40,143 bases of DNA from assembly GCA_016792935.1 (NCBI GenBank), contig JAEUJS010000030.1, forward strand, positions 1 to 40,143, in the 5' to 3' direction. Below are positions 25,924-34,375 of the stretch, in pieces (position 1 is the first letter of the stretch; each line of letters begins with the position of its first letter). Source of the stretch: Archangium sp. (GTDB lineage: Bacteria > Myxococcota > Myxococcia > Myxococcales > Myxococcaceae). A program made the position numbers and the translations under genes. The notes below the pieces were generated by a model, which was given only the letters and a program-made list of their open reading frames with translations, was not told the origin of the DNA and ran no database searches.

Positions 25924-26937
25924 TCAGCGCAGGGTTTCATTGAAGAAGCGCCGGTAATTCTCTCCGAGCACCTTCTCGACCACGCGCACCGGCATTCCGC
26001 GCGACACCAGCACCTCGGTGAGCTTCGGCAGGTCGCGCACGTCACGCATGCCCTTCGGCAGCGGGATCATTCCGTCGAAGTCACTGCCGAACGCGACGCC
26101 GTCTTCGCCCATCACCTGGAGCGCGTGTTCGATGTGCTTCACCAGGTGATCGATCGTCTTCCCGCCGATGAATTGCGGGGCGAAGATGATGCCGACCACT
26201 CCACCCTTCTCCGCGACGGCGCGGCACGTCTCGTCGCTCAGGTTGCGCCACAACTTCGTCGCGCCCTGCACTCCGGCGTGGCTGCAGAACGGCCGCAGCT
26301 TCTGGTGGTTGAGCAACTCCGGAAGCATGGTCAGCGAGGCGTGCGCGATGTCGAGCACCATGCCGGCCGCTCCCATCGCGTCGAGCACGTCGCGCCCGTG
26401 TTGCGTCAGCGGCTTGTTGCCGAAGAACGGCGTTGAGGTGCCACCGAGCTCGTTGTTCGAGAGATGAGAGAGCGACATGAAGCGCACGCCACGCTCGTGG
26501 AGCTCCTTGACCCGCTCCGGTCTTCCTTCGAGCGCGTGGCCGCCTTCGATGCCGATCACCGCCGAGATGCGATCGTTGGCAAGGTTGTTCTCCAACTGCG
26601 TCGCGGTCGCGGCGATCGACGCCTTGCCTTCGGACTCACGACAAAACGCGGCGAGCCGATCGAGCTGAAACAGACAGCGATTCCATTCGCCTTTGCGCGC
26701 GTGCGCCGGCCAGCCCTGCTTGATCGCGAACAACTCGAAGCCGTCGATTACCGGCAGGCCACGCGTCACGATGGTGAAGCACTGCAGCTTCACGCCGGCT
26801 TCGCGAAGACGCGGGAAATCGACGTGGCCGCTCTCCGAGGCCTTGTTGAGATCGCGATTCCACATCAGCGAATCGGCGTGACCATCGGCGACGCAGACCT
26901 TCTTGTGCAATGCCGCGATGTCCACCGGTTCGCCCAT
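25924..26937 (-). CDS. Membrane dipeptidase family (M19) metallopeptidase
   Basis: Protein of 337 aa, normal M19 length. Zinc ligands are in place: DGHADS (usual DGHND is slightly changed), the bridging Glu in GIEGGHAL, His in DIAHAS and SHAG, and Asp in GSDFDG. The family hydrolyses dipeptides, including D-amino-acid ones, or related amides. No signal peptide is seen, so it looks cytoplasmic. Its first codons lie within the left copy of the repeat at 26922, and the ancestral neighbour on the other side was probably thiS. Confidence 0.9.
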   Translation of the reverse strand: MGEPVDIAALHKKVCVADGHADSLMWNRDLNKASESGHVDFPRLREAGVKLQCFTIVTRGLPVIDGFELFAIKQGWPAHARKGEWNRCLFQLDRLAAFCRESEGKASIAATATQLENNLANDRISAVIGIEGGHALEGRPERVKELHERGVRFMSLSHLSNNELGGTSTPFFGNKPLTQHGRDVLDAMGAAGMVLDIAHASLTMLPELLNHQKLRPFCSHAGVQGATKLWRNLSDETCRAVAEKGGVVGIIFAPQFIGGKTIDHLVKHIEHALQVMGEDGVAFGSDFDGMIPLPKGMRDVRDLPKLTEVLVSRGMPVRVVEKVLGENYRRFFNETLR

Positions 26938-26994
26938 GAGAGGGATATACGGTGTCTCGCGTGCAGCTGCGGATCAATGGATGAAGGAAGTTCG
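26922..26994. repeat. Left copy of a 73-bp direct repeat bounding the giant-gene cassette
   Basis: 26922-26994 matches 34132-34208, with four substitutions and one 4-base gap. It covers the first codons of the dipeptidase, the divergent GGGATATAC core and the start of thiS. This left copy keeps the intact dipeptidase but only a broken thiS. Confidence 0.85.
26952..26994 (+). pseudogene. thiS: thiS 5' fragment
   Basis: The GTG at 26952 begins [10 protein letters not shown], identical to the start of thiS at 34162. A missing 4 bases then bring in a TGA, and recognisable match ends at 26994. It is a remnant of the duplicated start region, not a gene. Confidence 0.82.
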
Positions 26995-27024
26995 ACGCTG
27001 GCGCGGCCAACAAGACGTGACCGT

Positions 27025-30000
27025 TCACGGCGTGATGAACACCACGCTCACCTCGGGAACTGCGTGGTGCGCCCAACCCTTCGCGGCGCGGCTCGCCTGA
27101 ATCGCAGCCAACTGCGCGCGGAAGGCGCGGATGCGTGGGGCCAGGCGGTTGAAGAAGGCCCGCCCGCCGGGGCCGGGAATGTGAATGCAGAAACGAATGA
27201 GGCCCACGTCGGTGCGCGACCCGAGGCGGCGTGACACCTCAGCGAGCTGATCGAGAATGCCGCGCGCCGCGCCGTCGAAGTGGTCGGTCAGGTTGGCGAT
27301 GCTCAGCCCCTTGATCTCGAGCGCCTCTCGCCCGGTGAGCAACGCGTCGAGCAGCTGACGGCCTCGACGGTCGATTGGGTTGATGGCCCCGTTTTCCACG
27401 CGTGACCGCAGCTTCTTCCCGTAGCGCTGGAGCGCGAGAATCGTCGCCTCGACGCCCAGGCGCGCCGCCTCGCGCGCAGCGGGGTTGTCGCTCTCGATGG
27501 CCAGCCCCGAGAGGGCACGGTTCATCACCTTGATGAAGTCGACGTGGTTGCCGTCAGTCGAGCGCCGCACCAGCTGCGCCACGTCGGCCACCGCGGCGAG
27601 GAACCAGTCGGCCGTGTCCGGTGCGTGGTGCAGCTCGCGGAGCAGAGTGTCTGCCCGGTGCGGGCCGCACGCGATGATGAACTCCATCAAGCCGCGCATG
27701 GCGCGCAGATCTCCGAGGTGTTCGAGCTCTTGCAGCGCGGTCATCAGGCGCGGCATCGCCAACAGCACCGTGAACTGCGCCATCTCGGCGCTGTCGGTCA
27801 GCCGCCCGAAGGGCCAGCCGTTCGCGTGCTTGATGAACTCGAGCATCCGCTCGTCGATGTCGAAGTCGAGCCGCCTGCCGAGCACGCGCAGCTGCGCCAT
27901 GAACTCCAACACCTCGCTCATCTCGAGAACGCTTCGCCAGGTCGGGTTGAAGAACTGCGAGACCACCTCGACCCGGTTCATCAGGCGCGCGATGAGCTTG
28001 CGCACGCGCTCAGCGTCGGCGGCCGCGCCCTGCACGTCGAGCAGCGCCCGCGCCTCGTCGGCCGCCGTCAGTGGAGAGAGGTAGGCGAAGGGCCGGGGCG
28101 TCAGACGTTGCGCGAAGCGGCCCATCGCCTCGAGGTCCTCGGTCTCGACGTCTCCGAAGAAGAACTCGAAGAAGCCCGAGGGAATCGCCACGCGCAGGGC
28201 GTCGAGGAAGACGGCCGCTTCCGCGGTGCGCAGCAGCACGCGCAGCTCGTAGAGGCGCTTGAGCACCGCCATGGTGCACTTGCCCAGCAGCTCGGCGATC
28301 TCTCGCGCCGCCCGGTGGTGCAGGAAGGGCTGCAGCCGCTTGAGCAGGATCTTGAGCACCGCCAGTACCGCGTTGGGCGCGGCCGCCTGCGGCGCGACGA
28401 ACTGCGCGGCGTCGAGCCCCAGCCCCAGCAGCGCGAGCGTGAACTGGTGCCACTCGAACTCCTCGCCACCCGGCACGAGGAAGCACAGCTGCTTGATGAC
28501 GTCGCGCAGGTCGCCCCACCCGAGGAGCCCCGCCGCGAAGTCGGTCGCGAAGCCACCCACTGTCTCGGCCTCGCCGAAGAGCAGGCCCGTCACGCCGTCA
28601 CCCAGATAGCGGTACACGTCAGTGGTGAAGGCGTCGAGCGCGCCCACGTCGACGCGGCGGAAGCGGCGCTTGTCGCAGTAGCCGAAGCTGATGCGCGCGA
28701 AGGTGTCGATGCGCGCGCCAAAGGTGGGCACGGGCCGGCCGGGCGTCTGCACCCACATCACCGGGCAGTCGTCGTCGGCGCGCTTCACTTCCTGCATCAA
28801 CCAGGGCGTCAGGAGCCCGTCGGCGCGGCGCAGGTGAAGCTTGAAGTTGCGCGGGAGGTGCCATTCGACGTCTTCGATCCAGGCGTCTGACTGGTCGGTC
28901 GGGCCGAGCGACAGCCAGTAGCTGAGCCCGGGCAGCAGGTTGAAGCTCGCCGACACGTTGCTTCGCGCCGCACCCGGGCTGGTGGTGAGGCGCAGCGTCA
29001 CGCGGTCATCGGCCAACGACGGCTCAATCGACAGCGAGATGTCGGTCCACTGGTGGCGGGTGATGGGCGCCGACACCCAGACCTCGGCGCCGGGGCGCGA
29101 GCACGCACGCGCCGAGTAGCGGGCGATCAACGCCGGCGCACCAGTCGCCAGCCCTGCCACCGACAACGTCAGCTGGCCCAGGCCCTCGAGCACGCTGCCA
29201 TCGGCCGCCGTGCCTTCGACGCGCAGCACTTCCCAGTCTCGCTGTGTGGTGATGCGCAGGCGCAAGGTGACGCGAAAACCGGCCGACCCGGCGACCGGCG
29301 CCGCGTAGCGCTTGATGGCCGGCACGACGGCGAGTGGCCACGCCAGCGGCGACGAACTCGGCGCGGGCGGCGGCGCACCGGGAGTGGCCGGCAGCAGCGG
29401 CACCAGCGCCGGTGAGAACGCAGCCGTCACGCTGCTCAGCGGCGGCGCCTGGTCGGTCAGCTTGAGCGAGCGCTTGCCGGCGGCTGAAACGACGACGCCA
29501 TCGACCATCGCCCGCAGCCCCGGCTGCGCCCCGCCGAGGTGAATCTCGGCGAACTGGCAAGCGAAGCGGGGCACGTACGGCGCGTCGCCCGGGCCGGCGC
29601 TCACCACCACCGGGTTCACCGTGCCCACGGCCACGCTGTCGAAGGTGAGCCGTTCCATCAACCGCGGTTCGGCGTGCTCGGCGACCTCGAGCAGCACCTC
29701 GCGCCCCGGCACTGCGCGCAGGCGCCCCTGCACGCGCGGCGGGCCGACGAGGTGGTGGTCGCCGATGGGGGCAATCGGCGCCAGGTCCGACTGCTGCACG
29801 AGCAGGCTACCCGCGAGGTCGAACTCCGGAGCCAGCTCGAGCGACGCGCTCGATTCGAACTCCACGGTGAAGCTGTGGGTCGACGGCCCGGCCTGCACCA
29901 TCAGATTCGTCTTTCCCCAGGTGTTCACCGCGTACCAGCGTCGCGTGCCGTCGGGCGTGTACGACTGTGGGGTGAAGAAGAGCGGCACCACGCCGCCAGC

Positions 30001-33000
30001 GCGCGTGGTGACCTTGAGCTGCGAGCGCCAGTGCACGCGGTCGGTCGAGACCGCTCCTTTGCCCATGACCAACGTGACGGCGGTGCCTTCGGGAACGGGT
30101 CTGCCGTTGAACTGCACGCGCAGCTCACCCCTGGCCTCGCCCTCGAGGTTCTTGATGAGCAGACCGCTGCCCTGGCGCACCGTCGTCTCGTCGCCCTGCG
30201 GTGCGCGCTCGTCGCCCGCGAGCGAGAACGACAGCGCCGCGAGCGGGTTGCCGACGAAGAAGAGCGCTTGACCGACCTCGAGGCGCACCAGCGCATGCGC
30301 TGCGGTGTCTTGCGGAGCCTGCAGCTGCAACTGCAGCTTCCCGCGCGCGTCGGTGGTCAGCGGCCGTTGCTGCGAGGCGGGCAACACCAGGCGCGCCGTG
30401 CCCAGCGCGTCGGCGGCCACTGGCACGCCCGCCTCGACCGGGTTCCCTGCATCGTCGGTGACGGCCAGCTGGAAGAAGACCTGGCGCGGGTCGTTCACTC
30501 CCAGCTCGGCGAACCGCGTCGCCAGCGAGAAGCCATCGGCGATCGACGCTGAGCGCTGCGTCGGGCCCTGGTCGCGCAGCGGTAACCACGGCGACCAGGA
30601 CGAGCCGACCGCTGCGCGCGCCTCGACCTTCGCTGCGGCGCCGGCCTTCACCGTCATGGCGTGCTGCGCGGTGATGCCCAGCGTCGAGACGTCGTGCTCC
30701 GTGCGCCCGCCGCGTGTGTCGCGCACCACCAGCCCGGTGACCGACACCGCGGCCTCGACGCGCTCGCCGGCGGCGGTCGGCACGGTCCAGTCCAGCGCGG
30801 GCTCCTCTCCGTCGAAGTCGCGCTGCTCGAGCGCGTCGCGCCGGGTCCAGTGAAAGCGCGGCGTGATGCTCTCGACGACGTGCGCCGGGCAGCCGCCGTC
30901 TCCGACCGCCAGCACCTCGGCGCTGAGCTGAAAGGTGCCCGCGTCGGCCGAGACACGCACACCCTCTTCACGCACCTCACAGTGCCGCGGGTCGAGGTCG
31001 TGAGCGGCCGTGAAGACCAGCTCCACGGCTTCGATCTCGGCGACCGCCGCCGCGAGCGGGTCGTCGTGGTCGGAAACCAACCGCGCTTCGATCAAATAGA
31101 GGCCCGCCACCCGCGCGGTGAAGGCGCAGTCTTCTCGCAGCGGACCGCTCGGCTCGAGCTGCACGCCTTCTGGGTCGGGCCCGTAGGCCACGCGCCACTC
31201 GAACTGCTTCACGTTGACCGCCGCGCCCGTGAAGCGCGCGTGCAGCCTGCCGACGAGGGTTCGCACTTCCTCTACCACCGGCGCACCTGCTACCGGCCCG
31301 CCCAGCACCCCGAGCGCGCCCGCGGCAGCTGGCTCGCGCGGCGGGCGGTAGAGGAGGCTGTGCGTCGCGCCGTCGAGCTCGACCCGAAACGGCAACGCGC
31401 CCGAGAGCTGGCAGTCGCGGTACCCGATGGGCTGGGCGTCGACTTCCTCGGCGCGGTCGATGCTCACCATGATGTCGCTGGCCTGGTTGGGCACCGCCTC
31501 GCCGTCGTGCGCCGTCGACACCGCGACCAACGCCTCGGGTTTCGTCGACACGAGCATCGACACCGCTTCCTCGAGCGCGAAGGCGTGCCCCTGGAAGTCG
31601 GCGGTCATTCCCGGGTCGGGCAGGCAATCGAAGACGATGAGCCGCTTGCGCGACGCCGCGGGGAGTCGGTCGTGGCCCAGCGAGCGACCGACCGACCAGC
31701 GCGCACGCGCGGTGCGGAGGGCCGTCGCAAAGGCCGCCTCGTCGACGCCGTCACGTTCCTGCTGCACCCGCTCGAGCTCTTCGTCGAGCGCGGCCCACGT
31801 CGCGTCGTTCAGCGGGCGCAGCGGCTGCCCCGCCTCGCCGAAGAGCAGCTTGCGGGTCTGTTCGGCGCGGCGTTCAGCAACTTGTCCCACAAGGCGGACG
31901 CTCTCTTCCAGCGCGGCGTCGAGCTCTGGGCCCGGCTCGACCAGCCCCGACAGCACCGTCACCCCGCGCGCGCCGGTGAGGCCTTCACAACGCAGCACGA
32001 GCCGCTTGAGGCCCAGCCCTCGCGCGGTGACCGGAAACTCGAAGCGGCCGTCGGCCTGAATGGCGATGGACTGCGGCGCCTCGAGCCCGTCTCCCGTCGC
32101 GCTCAGCTTCGCGCCCGAGAACCCCAGCGGGTCCACCAGGTAGCCGCTGACGGTGAAAGTGCCGCTGAAGTTCGCCTCGCTGGTCCCCGTGGCGCTCGCG
32201 AAGCGCGCCTCGGCGTCGCGGCTCCCGCTCGGCACGGGCCGCTCGAGCACGATGGCCGGCGCGTGGCCCGCCAGCCCGAGACAAGCGACCGTCTGTCCGT
32301 CGGCGGTCATCAAGCCAGCCTCGGGGACTGAGAGCGTCTGCGCCGAAGAGCACGGATCGCCGTGGGGCGGTAGCAGCACGCACCGCACCTTCATGCAGCC
32401 CGCGCGCTTGACCTGGAAGGTGATGAACCACGTGCCCTGGCCCGAGAGCAGCGTCAGGCCCGGTGGCATCACCCACTGGAGCTGCCCCCACGGCCAGAAG
32501 TTGCAGAACGCGAAGCCGATGTCGCCAGGACAGAGGTGCGTCTGGAGCAGGTGAACCTGGATGAAGCAGATGTGCAGGGGGATGAAGGGGCCGCCCGGGC
32601 GCAGCGGAATGCGCGGTGGGCTCTTGCCGGTGCGCGCCTCTTCGCCCAGCGCTTCGAGGTCGGCGCCGGGCCGACTCAGCTGCTCGCCCAACTGCGGGAG
32701 CGTGCTGAGCCACGCTTCTTCGACCGGCAGCCCCGCCAGCCACGCGGGGGCGTCTTCGCGGTGCAGCCTGGGCCAGCTGGTGCGGGGCACGGTGGCCACG
32801 CGCTCTCCGCTCCTGACCGCGACGCCACGCCAATCGACGAACACCACGCCGGGCACCGACTGGAGCGCGGCGAGCTCGAGACCGGCGCGGGTCGGCGCGC
32901 TCGGCTGTTCCGGCACCGTCACCTGGCGCAGCACGTCCAACGGCTGCGAGCTCGGCAACGGGCCGCGCAGGGCCTCGAGCGCCGCGGCTGCGTCACGTTC

Positions 33001-33780
33001 ACCCAACGCCGTCGCCGCGACGCCCGCCCAGGCGTCGAGCACTTCGCCCGCCGTGGTGTGGGAAAAGTCGCGGGTCTCCAGCTGCAGCGACGTCGCGCGA
33101 CCACCGGCGTGAATCGAGGCTCCGAAGGCGTCTCTGGGCAGGAAGAAGCCCGGGCGATGAGCACCTGGCTCGACGCGCACGAGGTGCATGGTCGGCAATC
33201 CGCGCACCGCCGGCGCGTCCTGGAGGATCGCGCTGACCGAGCCGGCGAGCAGCGCGATGGCGGTGGTGAGGCGGTCTTCGTCGTCGATGAAGTCGGTGCA
33301 CACCTCGACGCGGGCTCCGCGCGGGCGAACGGTGATGCCTTCCGAAGCGGCAGCCTCGAGGGCCAACACGAGCGCGGGCCCAGCGCGGCGCACCAATTCC
33401 CACGCCACGCGCACGTCGGCTTCCGCGGGCACGCCGATGCTCAGGTGCGTCGAGTAGCCGCGCATCACCGTGACGCCGAGCGCGCCGAACGCAGCGAACG
33501 CCTCGCGGCGCACTCGGCGCACCTCGCGCGCGACGTCGCGGGCCGTGAACTCGTCGAGCGTGTGCGGCGCGATGGCCAACTCGGCCTCGGCGCCATCGGT
33601 CGAGAGAACGAACCCGGTGGTGGTGACGAACGCGTCAGCGCGCGCGTGGAAGGCCAGCACCTTCGGGCTGCGCAAGCGGCCGACGTGTTCGCGGAAGTCC
33701 AACTTCCGCTCGCCAGCGAAGAGCTCGAATTCCTGCTCGACACCGACCAGCACCGCGGAGCGTGGTGAAGGTGCCTTCAT
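27025..33780 (-). CDS. Giant multidomain protein, 2251 aa: GCS2/amidoligase-like N-terminus, Ig/LamG-like middle, toxin-like C-terminus
   Basis: No signal peptide. Rough layout: 1-330 resembles the GCS2/amidoligase carboxylate-amine ligase fold (LVGVEQEFELFAG, AEAELAIAPHTL, MRGYSTHLSIGVP, EVCTDFIDDEDR). About 388-475 is Cys- and aromatic-rich (HLCPGDIGFAFCNFWPWG). About 710-790 is an unassigned alpha/beta region (KRLIVFDCLPDPG). About 1090-1290 has Ig/Big_1-like strands (AVTDDAGNPVEAGVPVAADA). About 1495-1645 is LamG-like (HQWTDISLSIEP, SLGPTDQSDAWIEDVEW). About 1700-1800 is like pre-toxin regions of polymorphic toxins (GWGDLRDVIKQLCFLVPGG). A long helical part follows, and GWAHHAVPE (AHH at 2237-2239) comes 12 residues before the end. 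AHH nucleases normally continue well past this motif, so the C-terminus may be truncated. Domain calls are by eye. Start ATG 33780 follows the 71-aa gene by 3 bases. Confidence 0.75.
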   Translation of the reverse strand: MKAPSPRSAVLVGVEQEFELFAGERKLDFREHVGRLRSPKVLAFHARADAFVTTTGFVLSTDGAEAELAIAPHTLDEFTARDVAREVRRVRREAFAAFGALGVTVMRGYSTHLSIGVPAEADVRVAWELVRRAGPALVLALEAAASEGITVRPRGARVEVCTDFIDDEDRLTTAIALLAGSVSAILQDAPAVRGLPTMHLVRVEPGAHRPGFFLPRDAFGASIHAGGRATSLQLETRDFSHTTAGEVLDAWAGVAATALGERDAAAALEALRGPLPSSQPLDVLRQVTVPEQPSAPTRAGLELAALQSVPGVVFVDWRGVAVRSGERVATVPRTSWPRLHREDAPAWLAGLPVEEAWLSTLPQLGEQLSRPGADLEALGEEARTGKSPPRIPLRPGGPFIPLHICFIQVHLLQTHLCPGDIGFAFCNFWPWGQLQWVMPPGLTLLSGQGTWFITFQVKRAGCMKVRCVLLPPHGDPCSSAQTLSVPEAGLMTADGQTVACLGLAGHAPAIVLERPVPSGSRDAEARFASATGTSEANFSGTFTVSGYLVDPLGFSGAKLSATGDGLEAPQSIAIQADGRFEFPVTARGLGLKRLVLRCEGLTGARGVTVLSGLVEPGPELDAALEESVRLVGQVAERRAEQTRKLLFGEAGQPLRPLNDATWAALDEELERVQQERDGVDEAAFATALRTARARWSVGRSLGHDRLPAASRKRLIVFDCLPDPGMTADFQGHAFALEEAVSMLVSTKPEALVAVSTAHDGEAVPNQASDIMVSIDRAEEVDAQPIGYRDCQLSGALPFRVELDGATHSLLYRPPREPAAAGALGVLGGPVAGAPVVEEVRTLVGRLHARFTGAAVNVKQFEWRVAYGPDPEGVQLEPSGPLREDCAFTARVAGLYLIEARLVSDHDDPLAAAVAEIEAVELVFTAAHDLDPRHCEVREEGVRVSADAGTFQLSAEVLAVGDGGCPAHVVESITPRFHWTRRDALEQRDFDGEEPALDWTVPTAAGERVEAAVSVTGLVVRDTRGGRTEHDVSTLGITAQHAMTVKAGAAAKVEARAAVGSSWSPWLPLRDQGPTQRSASIADGFSLATRFAELGVNDPRQVFFQLAVTDDAGNPVEAGVPVAADALGTARLVLPASQQRPLTTDARGKLQLQLQAPQDTAAHALVRLEVGQALFFVGNPLAALSFSLAGDERAPQGDETTVRQGSGLLIKNLEGEARGELRVQFNGRPVPEGTAVTLVMGKGAVSTDRVHWRSQLKVTTRAGGVVPLFFTPQSYTPDGTRRWYAVNTWGKTNLMVQAGPSTHSFTVEFESSASLELAPEFDLAGSLLVQQSDLAPIAPIGDHHLVGPPRVQGRLRAVPGREVLLEVAEHAEPRLMERLTFDSVAVGTVNPVVVSAGPGDAPYVPRFACQFAEIHLGGAQPGLRAMVDGVVVSAAGKRSLKLTDQAPPLSSVTAAFSPALVPLLPATPGAPPPAPSSSPLAWPLAVVPAIKRYAAPVAGSAGFRVTLRLRITTQRDWEVLRVEGTAADGSVLEGLGQLTLSVAGLATGAPALIARYSARACSRPGAEVWVSAPITRHQWTDISLSIEPSLADDRVTLRLTTSPGAARSNVSASFNLLPGLSYWLSLGPTDQSDAWIEDVEWHLPRNFKLHLRRADGLLTPWLMQEVKRADDDCPVMWVQTPGRPVPTFGARIDTFARISFGYCDKRRFRRVDVGALDAFTTDVYRYLGDGVTGLLFGEAETVGGFATDFAAGLLGWGDLRDVIKQLCFLVPGGEEFEWHQFTLALLGLGLDAAQFVAPQAAAPNAVLAVLKILLKRLQPFLHHRAAREIAELLGKCTMAVLKRLYELRVLLRTAEAAVFLDALRVAIPSGFFEFFFGDVETEDLEAMGRFAQRLTPRPFAYLSPLTAADEARALLDVQGAAADAERVRKLIARLMNRVEVVSQFFNPTWRSVLEMSEVLEFMAQLRVLGRRLDFDIDERMLEFIKHANGWPFGRLTDSAEMAQFTVLLAMPRLMTALQELEHLGDLRAMRGLMEFIIACGPHRADTLLRELHHAPDTADWFLAAVADVAQLVRRSTDGNHVDFIKVMNRALSGLAIESDNPAAREAARLGVEATILALQRYGKKLRSRVENGAINPIDRRGRQLLDALLTGREALEIKGLSIANLTDHFDGAARGILDQLAEVSRRLGSRTDVGLIRFCIHIPGPGGRAFFNRLAPRIRAFRAQLAAIQASRAAKGWAHHAVPEVSVVFITP

Positions 33781-33783
33781 GGC

Positions 33784-33999
33784 TCAGGAGCCGTGATGGG
33801 GATCGGTCGGGTCGTTGGTGGGCAGAAATTGAATGTACCCGCCGCCCGGGAGCGGAATGACCGGCAGACTCCCCGGGAGCCGCAGCGGCGGTTGGCCGGA
33901 CGCGATGTAGACGGCGCCCTTGAGCTCGACCACCTTCGGCGTCGCGGGCGATGCCGGCGTCTCAACCCCGGGTTGGTCGCCGTTTCCTCGTTCACCCAT
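33784..33999 (-). CDS. 71-aa partner of the giant protein
   Basis: Small acidic, Pro/Gly-rich protein; no signal peptide and no known family. Visible parts are MGERGNGDQPGVETPASPAT, a strand KVVELKGAVYIASG, a segment PPLRLPGSLPVIPLPGGGYI and a polar tail ending PTDPHHGS. A strong ribosome site (AAGGGGGAAG) precedes the ATG at 33999, so it is well translated. It ends 3 bases before the giant gene and surely shares its message. A stretch of the giant protein near residue 390 (PLRPGGPFIPL) is similar. It could be a peptide substrate, chaperone or adaptor; this is inference. Confidence 0.72.
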   Translation of the reverse strand: MGERGNGDQPGVETPASPATPKVVELKGAVYIASGQPPLRLPGSLPVIPLPGGGYIQFLPTNDPTDPHHGS

Positions 34000-34131
34000 C
34001 GCTTCCCCCTTTGGTGCTTCAGTCTACTGCCAAGCTCGGCTGAGTTGATCTGTCTGCCTGCGCGGAGAGTCTGCTCCGGGATCGACGGACGAACACCGAC
34101 GTCACGTTCGATTGCGGCGTTGAGGGAACGA
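34000..34131. other. Gap between the cassette operon and the right repeat
   Basis: About 130 bp that should hold the promoter of the 71-aa/giant operon. No convincing -10/-35 or sigma54 pair is seen on the minus strand. A 40-codon minus-strand frame starting at 34147 (MSEPVVVPST, stop about 34026) is the remnant of the duplicated dipeptidase start followed by unrelated sequence. Confidence 0.45.
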
Positions 34132-34208
34132 CCACCGGTTCGCTCATGGGAGGGATATACGGTGTCTCGCGTGCAACTGCGGATCAACGGAGAGGTGAAG
34201 GAAGTTCG
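34132..34208. repeat. Right copy of the direct repeat bounding the giant-gene cassette
   Basis: Partner of 26922-26994, offset 7210 bases. It holds the intact thiS start and only about the first 16 bases of the dipeptidase gene (ATGAGCGAACCGGTGG on the minus strand), after which similarity stops. Confidence 0.85.
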
Positions 34209-34371
34209 CGACGGCCTGACGGTCGAAGGGCTCCTTTCGTTTCTCGAAATCAAAACACCGCGCGTGGCGGTCGAGGTGAACGCCACGGTGATCACGCGCG
34301 CTCGGCACGCGGAAACTCCGCTCCGCGCCGGAGACGAAGTCGAAATCGTCACGTTCGTCGGAGGTGGGTGA
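34162..34371 (+). CDS. thiS: Sulfur carrier protein ThiS
   Basis: Ubiquitin-like protein of 69 aa that carries sulfur as a C-terminal thiocarboxylate for thiazole synthesis. It shows [12 protein letters not shown], a middle [11 protein letters not shown], and the C-terminal VTFVGGG needed for adenylation. The GTG at 34162 has GGAGGG 7 bases upstream; GTG 34171 is a possible alternative. It is followed by thiG after 4 bases. thiF, thiO and thiC are not in this window. Confidence 0.93.
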   Translation: MSRVQLRINGEVKEVRDGLTVEGLLSFLEIKTPRVAVEVNATVITRARHAETPLRAGDEVEIVTFVGGG

Positions 34372-34375
34372 GCTC

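Noticed and set aside
29539..32331. Plus-strand frames of 337 and 556 codons over the giant gene
   Set aside because: They share the typical shadow composition; the minus-strand frame is unbroken for 2251 codons and has a proper operon context.
34030..34060. Possible sigma54 promoter (TTGGCA...GC) ahead of the 71-aa gene
   Set aside because: The GG and GC elements are two bases too far apart.
26922..34208. Repeat pair as transposon target-site duplication
   Set aside because: About 75 bp is far too long for a normal target duplication, and no transposase or terminal inverted repeats are seen; homologous or site-specific recombination is likelier.
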